Origin: Eubacteriales bacterium
GTDB taxonomy: Bacteria > Bacillota > Clostridia > Oscillospirales > Oscillospiraceae
Reading direction: 5' to 3'
Length of the DNA stretch: 52,876 nt
Assembly: GCA_030536255.1 (NCBI GenBank)
Contig: JAUNQI010000016.1
Coordinates: 1 to 52,876 of the forward strand
Part shown: positions 1 to 8,134 of the stretch, in pieces
How positions within the stretch are numbered: position 1 is the first letter of the stretch
Layout of the letters: the number at the start of each line of letters is the position of its first letter
Notes under the pieces: generated by a model
Database searches by the model: none
The model's input: only the letters and a program-made list of their open reading frames with translations
Told to the model about the DNA's origin: nothing
Made by a program: the position numbers and the translations under genes

Positions 1-572
1 CGGAAGGACTCCGATTCATCCTTCGGCATTACGGCAATGAATGCGAAAAGCGCAAGCATAAGGCTTACGGAAATAACCGGGACCCATCCCGCGCCGAAAA
101 GCTCAATGACATAGCCCAGGCAAAGAGACATCAGGGAATAAGCCGCTGATCCCACCGCTCTGGCAAGGCCGTAGTTAATGCTCCATCCTCTGTCCGTATA
201 ATAGACATTCTCTGAGTTCATCAGAGGAACTTCCATGTCAAGGCTCGCCATCCCGACAATATACACGACCGAATAGACAATCTTCGGCATCGGCACAAAC
301 CTGACAGCCAGAAAACTGACTGCCGTGATCCCCGTCAGGATCAGCATGATCCGCAATATGATGTTTTTCTCTGACTGATCCGCCTTCCCGGCGACCACCG
401 GCTGAAGGAAAAACGAAATGAAGTTCGCCGTAAAAAGGATACGCCCCGTTTCCGAGGCGTTGAAGCCGTTTGCGAGAAGATAGGACGCAGCAAAGGAAAC
501 GATACAGCTTACCGCAGCCCAGTAAAGGAACTGCTGGGCTGAGTATTTAAATGACAGATTTTTTGAGGTCAT
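1..572 (-). CDS. MFS transporter, LacY/nucleoside-permease-like, N-terminal part only
   Basis: Partial gene: the start is present and the C-terminal half lies outside the window. The 190 visible residues begin MTSKNLSFKYSAQQFLYWAA, the opening typical of the LacY-like MFS_1 branch (YxxxQxxYW near the N-terminus). Several hydrophobic helices follow, for example around residues 15-30, 45-60 and 75-95. An RDG/RGW-type loop precedes the helix that reads INYGLARAVGSAAYS, also a feature of that branch. It is probably a proton-coupled or facilitated carrier; the substrate cannot be inferred. The start lies 6 bases after the stop of the TSCPD gene, so the two are probably co-transcribed. No clear ribosome site precedes the ATG, which suggests translational coupling. 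Confidence 0.82.
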   Translation of the reverse strand, partial: MTSKNLSFKYSAQQFLYWAAVSCIVSFAASYLLANGFNASETGRILFTANFISFFLQPVVAGKADQSEKNIILRIMLILTGITAVSFLAVRFVPMPKIVYSVVYIVGMASLDMEVPLMNSENVYYTDRGWSINYGLARAVGSAAYSLMSLCLGYVIELFGAGWVPVISVSLMLALFAFIAVMPKDESESF

Positions 573-578
573 CGGTTG

Positions 579-833
579 TCAGGAGATCTCATCATAAGCC
601 GCTCTTACGGCTCTGGCGAGCTGATCCGCGCAGGAAGTCGGTCTTCCGCCGCAGGTATTTCCGAGCAGATACTCTTCTATTTTTTCTACGGTCCATCCGT
701 CAAGGATCTTGGAAATCGCCTTCAGGTTTCCGTTGCAGCCGCCGAAAAACTGAATATCCGTAATCACATTTCCTTCAATATCAAAGCTGATATTCTGGGA
801 GCAGACTCCTCTGGGGGTATAGCTATATCTCAT
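579..833 (-). CDS. TSCPD domain-containing small protein
   Basis: 84 residues carrying the TSCPD motif in slightly altered form (CGGRPTSCADQLARAV near residues 61-76) together with an FFGGCNGNLKAISKIL segment and two further cysteines. This matches the short TSCPD family (TIGR03905-like) common in Clostridia. The function is unknown; the domain also occurs at the C-terminus of some ribonucleotide reductases, where it is thought to bind metal or nucleic acid. The start has a GGAGA site 8 bases upstream. It is the first gene of a minus-strand unit whose second gene is the MFS transporter. Confidence 0.85.
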   Translation of the reverse strand: MRYSYTPRGVCSQNISFDIEGNVITDIQFFGGCNGNLKAISKILDGWTVEKIEEYLLGNTCGGRPTSCADQLARAVRAAYDEIS

Positions 834-875
834 CTATTTGTTCTCCTTAAAATAAATCGGGTACGACCCGAAAGA

Positions 876-904
876 ATGATACACTCAGGAGAAAATGAAT
901 TCAA
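876..904 (-). promoter_or_regulatory. Putative sigma-70 type promoter of the TSCPD-MFS unit
   Basis: On the minus strand TTGAAT (899-904) and TATCAT (876-881) are separated by 17 bases. The -10 matches the consensus at 5 of 6 positions, the -35 at 4 of 6. It lies about 43 bases before the TSCPD start. Confidence 0.5.
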
Positions 905-933
905 CAAATTTTTTCCGATTTTCTCTTTTTTCA

Positions 934-962
934 TTGTTTTTTTCTTATCCGGATATTATAAT
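934..962 (+). promoter_or_regulatory. Putative promoter of the ABC transporter gene
   Basis: TTGTTT (934-939), a 17-base spacer and a perfect TATAAT (957-962). The expected transcription start near 969 leaves a 26-base leader before the ATG at 995, which supports that start over the upstream ATG at 980. Confidence 0.6.
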
Positions 963-994
963 TTTTCTATTATTTTAGAATGGAAGTGATGCTC

Positions 995-2890
995 ATGGCG
1001 CCACCGGGGATGGGACTCGGTCCGCGAGGTGCCCGCGGTTTTCTGACGGAGGAGGAAAAGGCAAATATGCCTGTTGTCTCCTGGTCTCTGATCAAGCGTA
1101 TTCTCTCTTATCTGAAACCTTACTGGGTCCAGTTTATCTTTGTCTTCATTGCGATCCTTCTTTCATCGGTCATCGGTCTGTACCCCTCGATCATAACCGG
1201 TAAGATCGTTACTGCGCTGGGTACCGAGGGAACCACAATGAAGTACCTGGTTCAGCTGATCCTTACCGCTTTCGCAACGCTCACGGTCTCTCAGGTCATC
1301 GGCGTACTTGAAAACTATATCAACGCCTGGATCTCCCAGCGTATCATCTTCGACATGAAGAACCAGATGTACGATCATCTCCAGCACATGCCGCACTCTT
1401 TCTTCACAGGAGAGAAGCAGGGAGATATCATCACCAGAATGAACACCGATATCAGCGGCGTCAGCACCGTCATCTCATCCACGCTGTCTAATATCGTCAG
1501 CAATCTGGCAACCGTTATCACAACGCTCGTCGCCCTGTTCTCCATGAGCTGGAGACTGGCGCTTGTCGGAATCATCGTTATTCCGCTGCTCGTTCTCCCC
1601 TCAAAGGCTGTTGGCAAGACCCGTTACCAGCTTCTCACCGCAAGCCAGGAGAAGAACGACGAGATGAACGAGATCATCAACGAAACGCTCAGCGTCAGCG
1701 GTTCCCTGCTCGTTAAGCTGTTTACCCGCGAGAAACAGGAATATGACAAGTTTGTCGAAGTCAATAAAGAGCTGACGGACATCTCTCTGAAGGAGCAGCG
1801 CAGCGGCCAGTGGTTCCGGGTCCTGATGGGAATGTTCACGCAGGTCGGTCCTCTGCTGATCTACTTCGCCGGCGGTCTCTTTATTATCCGCGGTCTTGAT
1901 TCCGGACTCCAGATCGGTACGATCACGGCAACCGTTGCCCTCGTAAACAGGCTTTACCGGCCGGTTGAGTCCCTGCTGAATATTCAGGTGGATTTCACCA
2001 GATCCCTTGCCCTGTTCTCCAGAATCTTCGATTACTTTGATATGACCAACCCGATCAAGGACCCGAAGCACGGCATCAAGCCCGATGTATCCGACCTCGC
2101 CATTACATACGACCACGTTGCTTTCGGATACAATCCGGAAAAGCTCATTCTCAAGGATATCAGCTTCTCCGTTCCCGCAGGACAGATGTATGCGATCGTC
2201 GGTCCTTCCGGTTCCGGAAAATCCACGATTGTGAACCTTCTCCCCCGCCTGTATGATCCGAACGACGGCGGCGTATTCATCGGCTCGCACAACGTGCACA
2301 ATTTTGATCTGGAATATCTCCGCGACTGCATCGGCGTAGTAACGCAGGAGACCTATCTCTTCAACGGAACGATCAAAGACAACCTGCTCTATGCCAAGGA
2401 AGATGCCACCGACGAAGAGATTGAAAGGGCCTGCAAGATCGCCAGCATCCATGACTTCATTCTCAATCAGCCGGACGGCTACAATACGGAAGTCGGCAAC
2501 CGCGGCCTGAAGCTCTCCGGCGGCGAAAAACAGAGGATCTCCATTGCGAGAGTCATTCTGAAGAATCCGAAGATCCTGATTCTGGATGAAGCGACCTCCG
2601 CTCTTGACTCCATCTCCGAAAGCGCCATTCAGGACGCTCTGGATGTCCTCATGGAAGGCAGAACAAGCATCGTGATCGCACACCGGCTCTCCACCATTCT
2701 GAAAGCCGACAAGATCCTCGTTGTAAATCAGGGCGTTATTCAGGAGCAGGGCACCCACGAAGACCTGCTTGAGCTCGGCGGGACCTACAAAGAGCTTTAC
2801 GAAACGCAGTTCCGTCTTGTTCTGGACATGGAAGCTGAAAAAGCCGAAGAGGAAAAGAAGGAAAGCGAAAAAGAAGACTCCGAAAAGTAA
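995..2890 (+). CDS. ABC transporter, fused membrane and ATP-binding domains (MsbA/MdlB-type exporter half)
   Basis: 631 residues. An N-terminal six-helix exporter domain (about residues 35-340) is followed by a nucleotide-binding domain (about 365-600). The Walker A reads GPSGSGKST, the signature LSGGEKQR, and the Walker B ILILDEATSALD, followed by the H-loop histidine in IAHRLS. All catalytic motifs are intact. Half-transporters of this layout act as dimers; because no second half is adjacent, a homodimer is the simplest reading. The tail is rich in lysine and glutamate. Start choice: the ATG at 980 has no ribosome site, whereas GGAAGTGA at 982-989 is well placed for the ATG at 995. The substrate is unknown; lipids, drugs and peptides are all possible for this family. 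Confidence 0.92.
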   Translation: MAPPGMGLGPRGARGFLTEEEKANMPVVSWSLIKRILSYLKPYWVQFIFVFIAILLSSVIGLYPSIITGKIVTALGTEGTTMKYLVQLILTAFATLTVSQVIGVLENYINAWISQRIIFDMKNQMYDHLQHMPHSFFTGEKQGDIITRMNTDISGVSTVISSTLSNIVSNLATVITTLVALFSMSWRLALVGIIVIPLLVLPSKAVGKTRYQLLTASQEKNDEMNEIINETLSVSGSLLVKLFTREKQEYDKFVEVNKELTDISLKEQRSGQWFRVLMGMFTQVGPLLIYFAGGLFIIRGLDSGLQIGTITATVALVNRLYRPVESLLNIQVDFTRSLALFSRIFDYFDMTNPIKDPKHGIKPDVSDLAITYDHVAFGYNPEKLILKDISFSVPAGQMYAIVGPSGSGKSTIVNLLPRLYDPNDGGVFIGSHNVHNFDLEYLRDCIGVVTQETYLFNGTIKDNLLYAKEDATDEEIERACKIASIHDFILNQPDGYNTEVGNRGLKLSGGEKQRISIARVILKNPKILILDEATSALDSISESAIQDALDVLMEGRTSIVIAHRLSTILKADKILVVNQGVIQEQGTHEDLLELGGTYKELYETQFRLVLDMEAEKAEEEKKESEKEDSEK

Positions 2891-2928
2891 GCTTCGGAAC
2901 CTGACGCAAAAGAAAATAATAAAAAACG

Positions 2929-2975
2929 ATCAGTGGATTATCATTTCCGATATTCCACTGATTATTTTTTCTTTT
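2929..2975. terminator. Bidirectional intrinsic terminator
   Basis: A 9-bp perfect stem (2929-2937 with 2954-2962) is followed on the plus strand by a T-rich run and flanked on the other side by an A-rich run that becomes T-rich on the minus strand. It can end both the ABC transporter transcript and the convergent flavodiiron transcript. Confidence 0.8.
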
Positions 2976-3095
2976 ATTGTTTTCTTGTACTGACGCCTGA
3001 AAGAGCTCAGACAGGAATAGCTGTCCCTGAAACACCGGGGCGCAGAAAGACGATTTCCATAAATTCTGTGTTATCAGGCGCAGCCTTATAAACAA

Positions 3096-5096
3096 TCACT
3101 GCTCTGCAGGCTCAAAGTCCTCTTTGCCGTGGTGGCACAGCGGGCAGGAGTAATCTGCCGGAAGCTCACCCTCGCAGGGCTCGAAGTGACCGCAGATCGT
3201 GCAGACGTAGCCCTTCACCTTTTTCTTTTCTGCGGGAGCTACGCGATCAAATTCCTCGGCACCGTGCTTGCAGAGCGGGCAGACGAAGTCTTCCGGAAGC
3301 TCAGAGCCCTCATGGAAGTAACCGCATACTCTGCAGACATAGCCTTCCTTCTGCTCTGCGGCAGGATTCTTTTTCGGCTTGATATGCGCATGGTAGTAGG
3401 CATATGTGCAGGATTTTCCGGAGGAGAGGACCTTTGCTTCAACAACATTGGCAATATACAGGATCTGAGTTCCGAGATCCTTGACATCCGTAACCTCGCA
3501 GGAGAGAACCGCATTCGTATACTTGGGAATATACCGGATTCCATTCAGCGTTCTGTTGTCCTCCGGGCAGTCGGCAAACTTGTCCACGTCTCTGCCGGAC
3601 TGGAAGCCGAAATGCTCAAATACGGAGTAGGGAGCGTCTTCCGTAAGGATCGAGATGTTGAATTTTCCAGCTTTGGCAACCATATCACAGGTATGATTCT
3701 TCCGGATGACGGAAATGGTAATCTGTCTGGGATCCGTGGAAGCGACCTGACCGGCGGTATTGATAATGCATCCGTAGTCTTTTCCGTCTACACGGGTGGT
3801 AAGAACTTCCACGCCGTAGGTCATATGGCGGAATGCGCCGTCATCGACCGGAAGCTTTTCCTCAGCTGCCGCTGTCGGAGCTGCGGCCTTCACTGCAGGA
3901 AGGATATCCGCGGCGATTGCGTCAGCCAGAGCATCCAGCTGGGAAAGCTGATCCTCTTTCAGTGCGGACTTTATGGAAACGGTGTCTGAAATAAACTCTG
4001 TTCCCTTCAGCTTTTCCAGAGCTGCCTTCATCAGGCTGCCGCTGGCAGGAGCCCATGATCCGTTTTCGAGAAGAGCGATCTTGCGGTTGCAGAGATTATG
4101 GTTCACGAGATCATGGATCAGATTTTCCATTGTGACAAAGATTCCCGCATTATACGTTGTTGCTGCGAGAACAAGGTGGCTGCAGCGGAACGCATTGGAA
4201 ACGATATAACTGGAGGGCGTAACGGAGGTATCAAACATACGAACCTTTATTCCGCGCTCAACAAGCTTTCCGGCAAGAATATTGGCGGCATTCTCGGTAT
4301 GACCGTAAACGGAAGCATACGCAAGGCAGACGCTCTTTTCTTCCGCTGTGTAAGAGCTCCACTGAAGATACTTCTCAAGGAAATCGCCGAAGTGGCTGCG
4401 CCACACGGGACCGTGAAGCGGGCAGACATAGTTGAGCGTCAGTCCTGCCGCTTTTTTCAGAACAGCCTGGACCTGATTGCCGTATTTTCCGACGATATTC
4501 GTATAATAGCGGCGGGCCTCATCAATGGACTCACCGAAGAAATCTCCTTCATCGGCAAAGAGACGGCCGTTCAGCGCACCGAAGGTACCGAAAGCATCCG
4601 CTGAGAAGAGAATGCCGTCTGTAAGATCGTACGTCATCATGACTTCCGGCCAGTGAACCATCGGAGCCATAACGAAGGTAAGGTTATGCTTTCCGGTTGA
4701 GAAGGTATCGCCCTCTTTTACGATATGGAGCTTCCCTTCAAGATTCATATCAAAGAACTGACCGAGCATCGTCTCGATCTTGGCGTTGCAGATGATCTTT
4801 GTATCCGGATAACGGGAAAGAAGAGCCTCTACCGTATACGCATGATCCGGCTCCATATGGGAAATGACAAGATAGTCCAGCTTTCTTCCGCCGAGAGCAT
4901 ATTTTACATTTTCAAAATAGGTCTGGTAGACCGCCTTATCAACCGTATCAAAAAGAACCGTCTTCTCATCAAGAAGAAGATAAGAGTTATAGGAAACGCC
5001 GTCGGGAACTCCATATACGCCTTCAAAGCAGGCAAGTCTGCGGTCATCCGCTCCGACCCAGATCAGGTCAGATTTTACATTTCTGGTAAAATGCAT
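3096..5096 (-). CDS. Multidomain flavodiiron protein: FDP core, flavin reductase and two rubredoxins
   Basis: 666 residues. A metallo-beta-lactamase-like domain (1-250) carries the diiron ligands H80, E82, D84, H148, D167 and H228 in the expected spacing, with H85 also in the motif. A flavodoxin domain (about 256-395) has the FMN loop ASVYGHTENAA. Next comes a flavin-reductase-like domain (about 420-575), then two rubredoxin-type modules near 588-625 and 630-666, each with two CxxC pairs separated by only about 14 residues. Members of the family reduce O2 to water, and some reduce NO, protecting anaerobes. The fused reductase and rubredoxins suggest that the electron chain from NAD(P)H to the diiron site is carried on one polypeptide. 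The start has GGAGG upstream. The order FDP-reductase-Rd-Rd is less common than the plain family. Confidence 0.93.
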   Translation of the reverse strand: MHFTRNVKSDLIWVGADDRRLACFEGVYGVPDGVSYNSYLLLDEKTVLFDTVDKAVYQTYFENVKYALGGRKLDYLVISHMEPDHAYTVEALLSRYPDTKIICNAKIETMLGQFFDMNLEGKLHIVKEGDTFSTGKHNLTFVMAPMVHWPEVMMTYDLTDGILFSADAFGTFGALNGRLFADEGDFFGESIDEARRYYTNIVGKYGNQVQAVLKKAAGLTLNYVCPLHGPVWRSHFGDFLEKYLQWSSYTAEEKSVCLAYASVYGHTENAANILAGKLVERGIKVRMFDTSVTPSSYIVSNAFRCSHLVLAATTYNAGIFVTMENLIHDLVNHNLCNRKIALLENGSWAPASGSLMKAALEKLKGTEFISDTVSIKSALKEDQLSQLDALADAIAADILPAVKAAAPTAAAEEKLPVDDGAFRHMTYGVEVLTTRVDGKDYGCIINTAGQVASTDPRQITISVIRKNHTCDMVAKAGKFNISILTEDAPYSVFEHFGFQSGRDVDKFADCPEDNRTLNGIRYIPKYTNAVLSCEVTDVKDLGTQILYIANVVEAKVLSSGKSCTYAYYHAHIKPKKNPAAEQKEGYVCRVCGYFHEGSELPEDFVCPLCKHGAEEFDRVAPAEKKKVKGYVCTICGHFEPCEGELPADYSCPLCHHGKEDFEPAEQ

Positions 5097-5113
5097 AATG
5101 ATTCCTCCAAAAG

Positions 5114-5130
5114 ATAATAAGAATTATTAT
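5114..5130. promoter_or_regulatory. A/T-rich palindrome at the flavodiiron transcription start, candidate operator
   Basis: Seven-base arms ATAATAA and TTATTAT flank GAA. The site lies between the -10 box and the ribosome site of the flavodiiron gene, roughly at +5 to +21. Read as 7-1-7 it resembles Fur/PerR-family boxes with one mismatch. A repressor site is inferred, not shown. Confidence 0.4.
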
Positions 5131-5134
5131 TAAG

Positions 5135-5163
5135 ATGATACTATAATTTAATTCCTATGTCAA
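5135..5163 (-). promoter_or_regulatory. Strong promoter of the flavodiiron gene
   Basis: On the minus strand a perfect TTGACA (5158-5163), a 17-base spacer and TATCAT (5135-5140). It lies about 40 bases before the start codon. Confidence 0.75.
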
Positions 5164-5199
5164 CACAGAAGATATGCCTTTTCTGTTAACTTTTTTGTT

Positions 5200-5231
5200 T
5201 AAAAAAGGGTCAGGCTTTTCATGCCTGACCC
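5200..5231 (-). terminator. Intrinsic terminator after the reductase gene
   Basis: A 9-bp GC-rich stem (5207-5215 with 5223-5231) is followed on the minus strand by TTTTTT. It ends the two-gene oxidoreductase unit 18 bases after the stop codon. Confidence 0.88.
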
Positions 5232-5249
5232 GTCGGAAAAATATCCTGA

Positions 5250-6470
5250 TTATACAGGGAAGACTTCCAGCTCTATATCGCTGAGTGGGAAGCTCGCGCA
5301 GGGATGGATCCATCCGAACTTTTTATCCGCAAGACGGCGTCCGTCCGCATCCGCCGGAACATAGACATTTCCGGAAATAAGCCTTGAGTGGCACCAGCCG
5401 CAAATTCCGCTCCGGCAGTCCGTCTGGAGAAAGATTCCGGCGGCTTCAATGGCCCAGATCAGGCTCTCACCCGCTTTGCAGGGAATCGTCTGCTTCTCGC
5501 CGTGAATCACGACCGTCAGCTTGTATTCTTTACCGATCTGATCCTTGGGATAATCGGGATTATTGACAGCATTCATATAATCCCCGCTCATTTCCGAACG
5601 ATACCTTCTCTTTGGAAGACCAAGCTTCACGCATTCTCCCTCACAGAATTTATACATAGCCTTCGGGCCGCACATAAATACGGAATAATCTCCGTCCGGA
5701 GCATATTTTTTAATCAGGTCAGCGGTAATAAAGCCATATTCATAGCCTTCCTTCTGCTCTTCCGATAGGACATGAACAACTTTGACTTTCCCGTTGGATC
5801 TGTCCGCCAGCTCCTCAATTTCCTTTTTGAGCAGGATCCCGTCCGATCTGCGTGAACCGTAAATGATCGTCAGGTTAAAATCTTCGATCCCGTCAACGAT
5901 TGCAGCTGCCATGGAATAAAACGGCGTAATCCCGGAGCCGCCCGCCAGTGCGATTACATTTTTTGCATCCTTAAGATCCTGATAATAGAAATTTCCGAGA
6001 GGGCCGGAAATGTCCACTTTGTCGCCTTCCTTCCAGTTGGCAAGGATCCACGGAGAGGCGAAACCGGGGCTGACGGTTTTGATCGTCAGCGTGTAGCTGG
6101 TATTTTCTGTTCCCAGTGCATCCTTCGGATTAGAGCGGATCGTATAGGGCTTGCAGAGAAGATGGCCGTTGATATTCAGAGCGACAGAAACATACTGGGA
6201 AGCTCTGAAATAGGCCATTTCGGTTGTTCCCTTTTCAGCATCCGGAACAAGCGTAAATGACTTGGCATCCCCGTGATCCTCCACTTTGGAAATAATGCAG
6301 TGCTGCACGTCCGGATGAAGACGGGCAGAAAGAATATTGGGATTAAATATACTGTTCGGAACAGTATCCGGGGCGGATTCGATTGCCGCAGTACGGGTCT
6401 TTACTTCTCCGAGGAAAGGAAACGGAGTCAGGCCTTTCAGCCCTTTTCTGTCATAATTATATTTTGCCAT
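5250..6470 (-). CDS. FAD/NAD(P)-binding reductase with C-terminal plant-type [2Fe-2S] ferredoxin domain
   Basis: 406 residues. An N-terminal extension of about 50 residues precedes a ferredoxin-NADP+ reductase module. It has a flavin-binding KPYTIRS motif, the GGSGITPF nucleotide loop and the C-terminal FMCGPKAMY motif. A plant-type ferredoxin domain follows, with C352, C357, C360 and C391 (Cx4Cx2C...C). Such proteins pass hydride electrons one at a time to a partner. The start lies 2 bases after the stop of the phytoene-desaturase-like gene and its GGAGG site lies inside the end of that gene. It is therefore most likely the dedicated electron donor of that flavoenzyme. No partner oxygenase is present, so a reductive role in an anaerobe is the better inference. 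Confidence 0.88.
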   Translation of the reverse strand: MAKYNYDRKGLKGLTPFPFLGEVKTRTAAIESAPDTVPNSIFNPNILSARLHPDVQHCIISKVEDHGDAKSFTLVPDAEKGTTEMAYFRASQYVSVALNINGHLLCKPYTIRSNPKDALGTENTSYTLTIKTVSPGFASPWILANWKEGDKVDISGPLGNFYYQDLKDAKNVIALAGGSGITPFYSMAAAIVDGIEDFNLTIIYGSRRSDGILLKKEIEELADRSNGKVKVVHVLSEEQKEGYEYGFITADLIKKYAPDGDYSVFMCGPKAMYKFCEGECVKLGLPKRRYRSEMSGDYMNAVNNPDYPKDQIGKEYKLTVVIHGEKQTIPCKAGESLIWAIEAAGIFLQTDCRSGICGWCHSRLISGNVYVPADADGRRLADKKFGWIHPCASFPLSDIELEVFPV

Positions 6471-6472
6471 TT

Positions 6473-8023
6473 TTACTTTCCCTCCTTCTGCATATCCAGA
6501 AGCATATAACGCGCCTGTTCGGAACCGGAAAGATACGCCTGAGAATATCCGTCCATCTGCGTACCGTGACCGCCTACGAACCGAAGGCCATGGATCGTGT
6601 AGTCCTCATGATGACCGGACTGAACACGCGGGAACATTCCGTCCCAGGTATGCGGCTCATATCCGTAAACATCCCCCTTCGGGGTGCCGAGATATCGGGC
6701 CCACGTCATCGGAGAGGCAACAACGATCTCCTCAATATGGCTCTGAAGATCACATCCCGTAACCTCTTCATACCGCTCAACGCACTCTCTCGCGATTTTG
6801 TCCTTGAGTTTAAAATACTCTTCTTCCGTTACATTCTCGAAAGCGTCGCCGGTATAGAACTTTGAGAACTGGATAAACGCCCTGTTTTTCCCTGCTGCAT
6901 CCGGAAGCGCATTGGTAAGGACCGTGCAGGTAATATCCTTATGCGTCTCTATACTGTCAGACGCAAGGTACTGCTTATGATTGTCCGGGGTATATCTCAT
7001 AAACGTATCATAATTTTTCAGTCCGATCTCCTCAGCAGAAGTGTCAAGACCCAGGTAAACCGTAAAAGCAGCCTGCGCGAGCTTGCGGGCGTTCATCGCC
7101 TGGCGGTCACGCTTCGGGACCTCATTATGATCCACCATACGGTCAAAAACAACATGAGGCATCAGATTGGAAATCACCCATTCACAGGGAATATATTCTC
7201 CGGATTTCAGCTTCACGCCGTGAACTTTTCCGTCCTTGACATCGATCTGAGAAACCTCCGTGTTATACCAGATATCGCTGCCAAGCTCACGGATCCTCGT
7301 ATCAAACGCCATAGAAACCTCATGGCTGCGGTTCTTCGCAAACCACGGGAGATGCGTAAGATAGACGTAGGTCATATACGTATACACGGCGAATGACATA
7401 TTGGTGGAGTCCGCGGAAACATACGTCCAGTAGGACTCGAAGATATTGCGGGCCTTCTCGGGGACGCCGATCCTTCTGAGCATATCCTCACAGGGAACAG
7501 GAACAACGCACATCAGGTCGTAATACTTCAGAAGCATCTCTACCTTGGCCGGAGGAGACGGCTCGTTGTTATGCGCGGCGAGCCAGTCTACACCGTCATG
7601 AAGCATGCGGCCGAGCTCCATGACAGTCGTCATGCTCTCTTTTGAACCGGGCACCTGACGTTCCATTTCGTCGATGAAATTCTGAACGCCGGCAGGCATG
7701 GAAACATTAAATCCGTCCGGATCCGTTGCAACGGAGGCAAAGCTCTCATTTGCCGAACACCATTCGACATCCAGCTTATACTCCTGCTCAAGCAGCTTTC
7801 TGACATTGCCGAGCGGGCGTCCGTCTTTCCCGTCACCCATCTGGCACAGCTCATGAAGCGTAGCCTCAAACTCATAGTCTCCTCTGCGGAAGCTGGTTGC
7901 ACAGCCTCCCGGAAGATTATGCTTTTCGAGAACAAGCACTTTCTTTCCTTTTCCGGCAAGCCAGCAAGCAGCAGATAAGCCGCCATTGCCTGCCCCTACG
8001 ACGATCACGTCGTACTTCTGCAT
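6473..8023 (-). CDS. Phytoene-desaturase/retinol-saturase-like FAD-dependent oxidoreductase
   Basis: 516 residues. The N-terminus has the dinucleotide-binding VVGAGNGGLSAA (residues 9-20) followed by the EKHNLPGGCATSFRR segment typical of CrtI/CrtN and all-trans-retinol saturase relatives. The C-terminus ends with a GGHGTQMDGYSQAYLSGSEQAR FAD motif (GG and E/A residues conserved). Known relatives saturate or desaturate isolated C=C bonds of hydrophobic substrates. No carotenoid or retinoid genes are nearby, so the substrate is unknown. An AGGAGGT site precedes the ATG. The adjacent ferredoxin-fused reductase suggests an NAD(P)H-driven double-bond reduction. Confidence 0.85.
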   Translation of the reverse strand: MQKYDVIVVGAGNGGLSAACWLAGKGKKVLVLEKHNLPGGCATSFRRGDYEFEATLHELCQMGDGKDGRPLGNVRKLLEQEYKLDVEWCSANESFASVATDPDGFNVSMPAGVQNFIDEMERQVPGSKESMTTVMELGRMLHDGVDWLAAHNNEPSPPAKVEMLLKYYDLMCVVPVPCEDMLRRIGVPEKARNIFESYWTYVSADSTNMSFAVYTYMTYVYLTHLPWFAKNRSHEVSMAFDTRIRELGSDIWYNTEVSQIDVKDGKVHGVKLKSGEYIPCEWVISNLMPHVVFDRMVDHNEVPKRDRQAMNARKLAQAAFTVYLGLDTSAEEIGLKNYDTFMRYTPDNHKQYLASDSIETHKDITCTVLTNALPDAAGKNRAFIQFSKFYTGDAFENVTEEEYFKLKDKIARECVERYEEVTGCDLQSHIEEIVVASPMTWARYLGTPKGDVYGYEPHTWDGMFPRVQSGHHEDYTIHGLRFVGGHGTQMDGYSQAYLSGSEQARYMLLDMQKEGK

Positions 8024-8082
8024 GAATAATACCTCCTTGAAATTTTAATTATGTGAAAATTTTAACTACTGTATCGGATAAA

Positions 8083-8117
8083 ATCCGGGTCCTCCGCGGA
8101 ACACATCAGACCCGGAT
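8083..8117 (-). terminator. Hairpin after the transketolase genes, weak terminator
   Basis: A perfect 9-bp stem (8083-8091 with 8109-8117) sits 17 bases beyond the transketolase stop codon. It is followed on the minus strand by only four T, so partial read-through into the next genes is plausible. Confidence 0.5.
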
Positions 8118-8134
8118 AAAAGTCTTATTGCATA

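Noticed and set aside
1601..2758. A 385-codon open frame opposite the ABC transporter
   Set aside because: The plus strand carries unmistakable ABC motifs across the same bases; the opposite frame has no recognisable domain.
2976..3095. Small RNA gene such as SRP RNA or 6S RNA
   Set aside because: The conserved SRP tetraloop region and the 6S long-hairpin form were not found; the stretch shows no clear promoter or stem of note.
6473..8023. Carotenoid biosynthesis gene
   Set aside because: No phytoene synthase or isoprenoid gene is near and the ferredoxin-fused reductase neighbour suggests another reaction.
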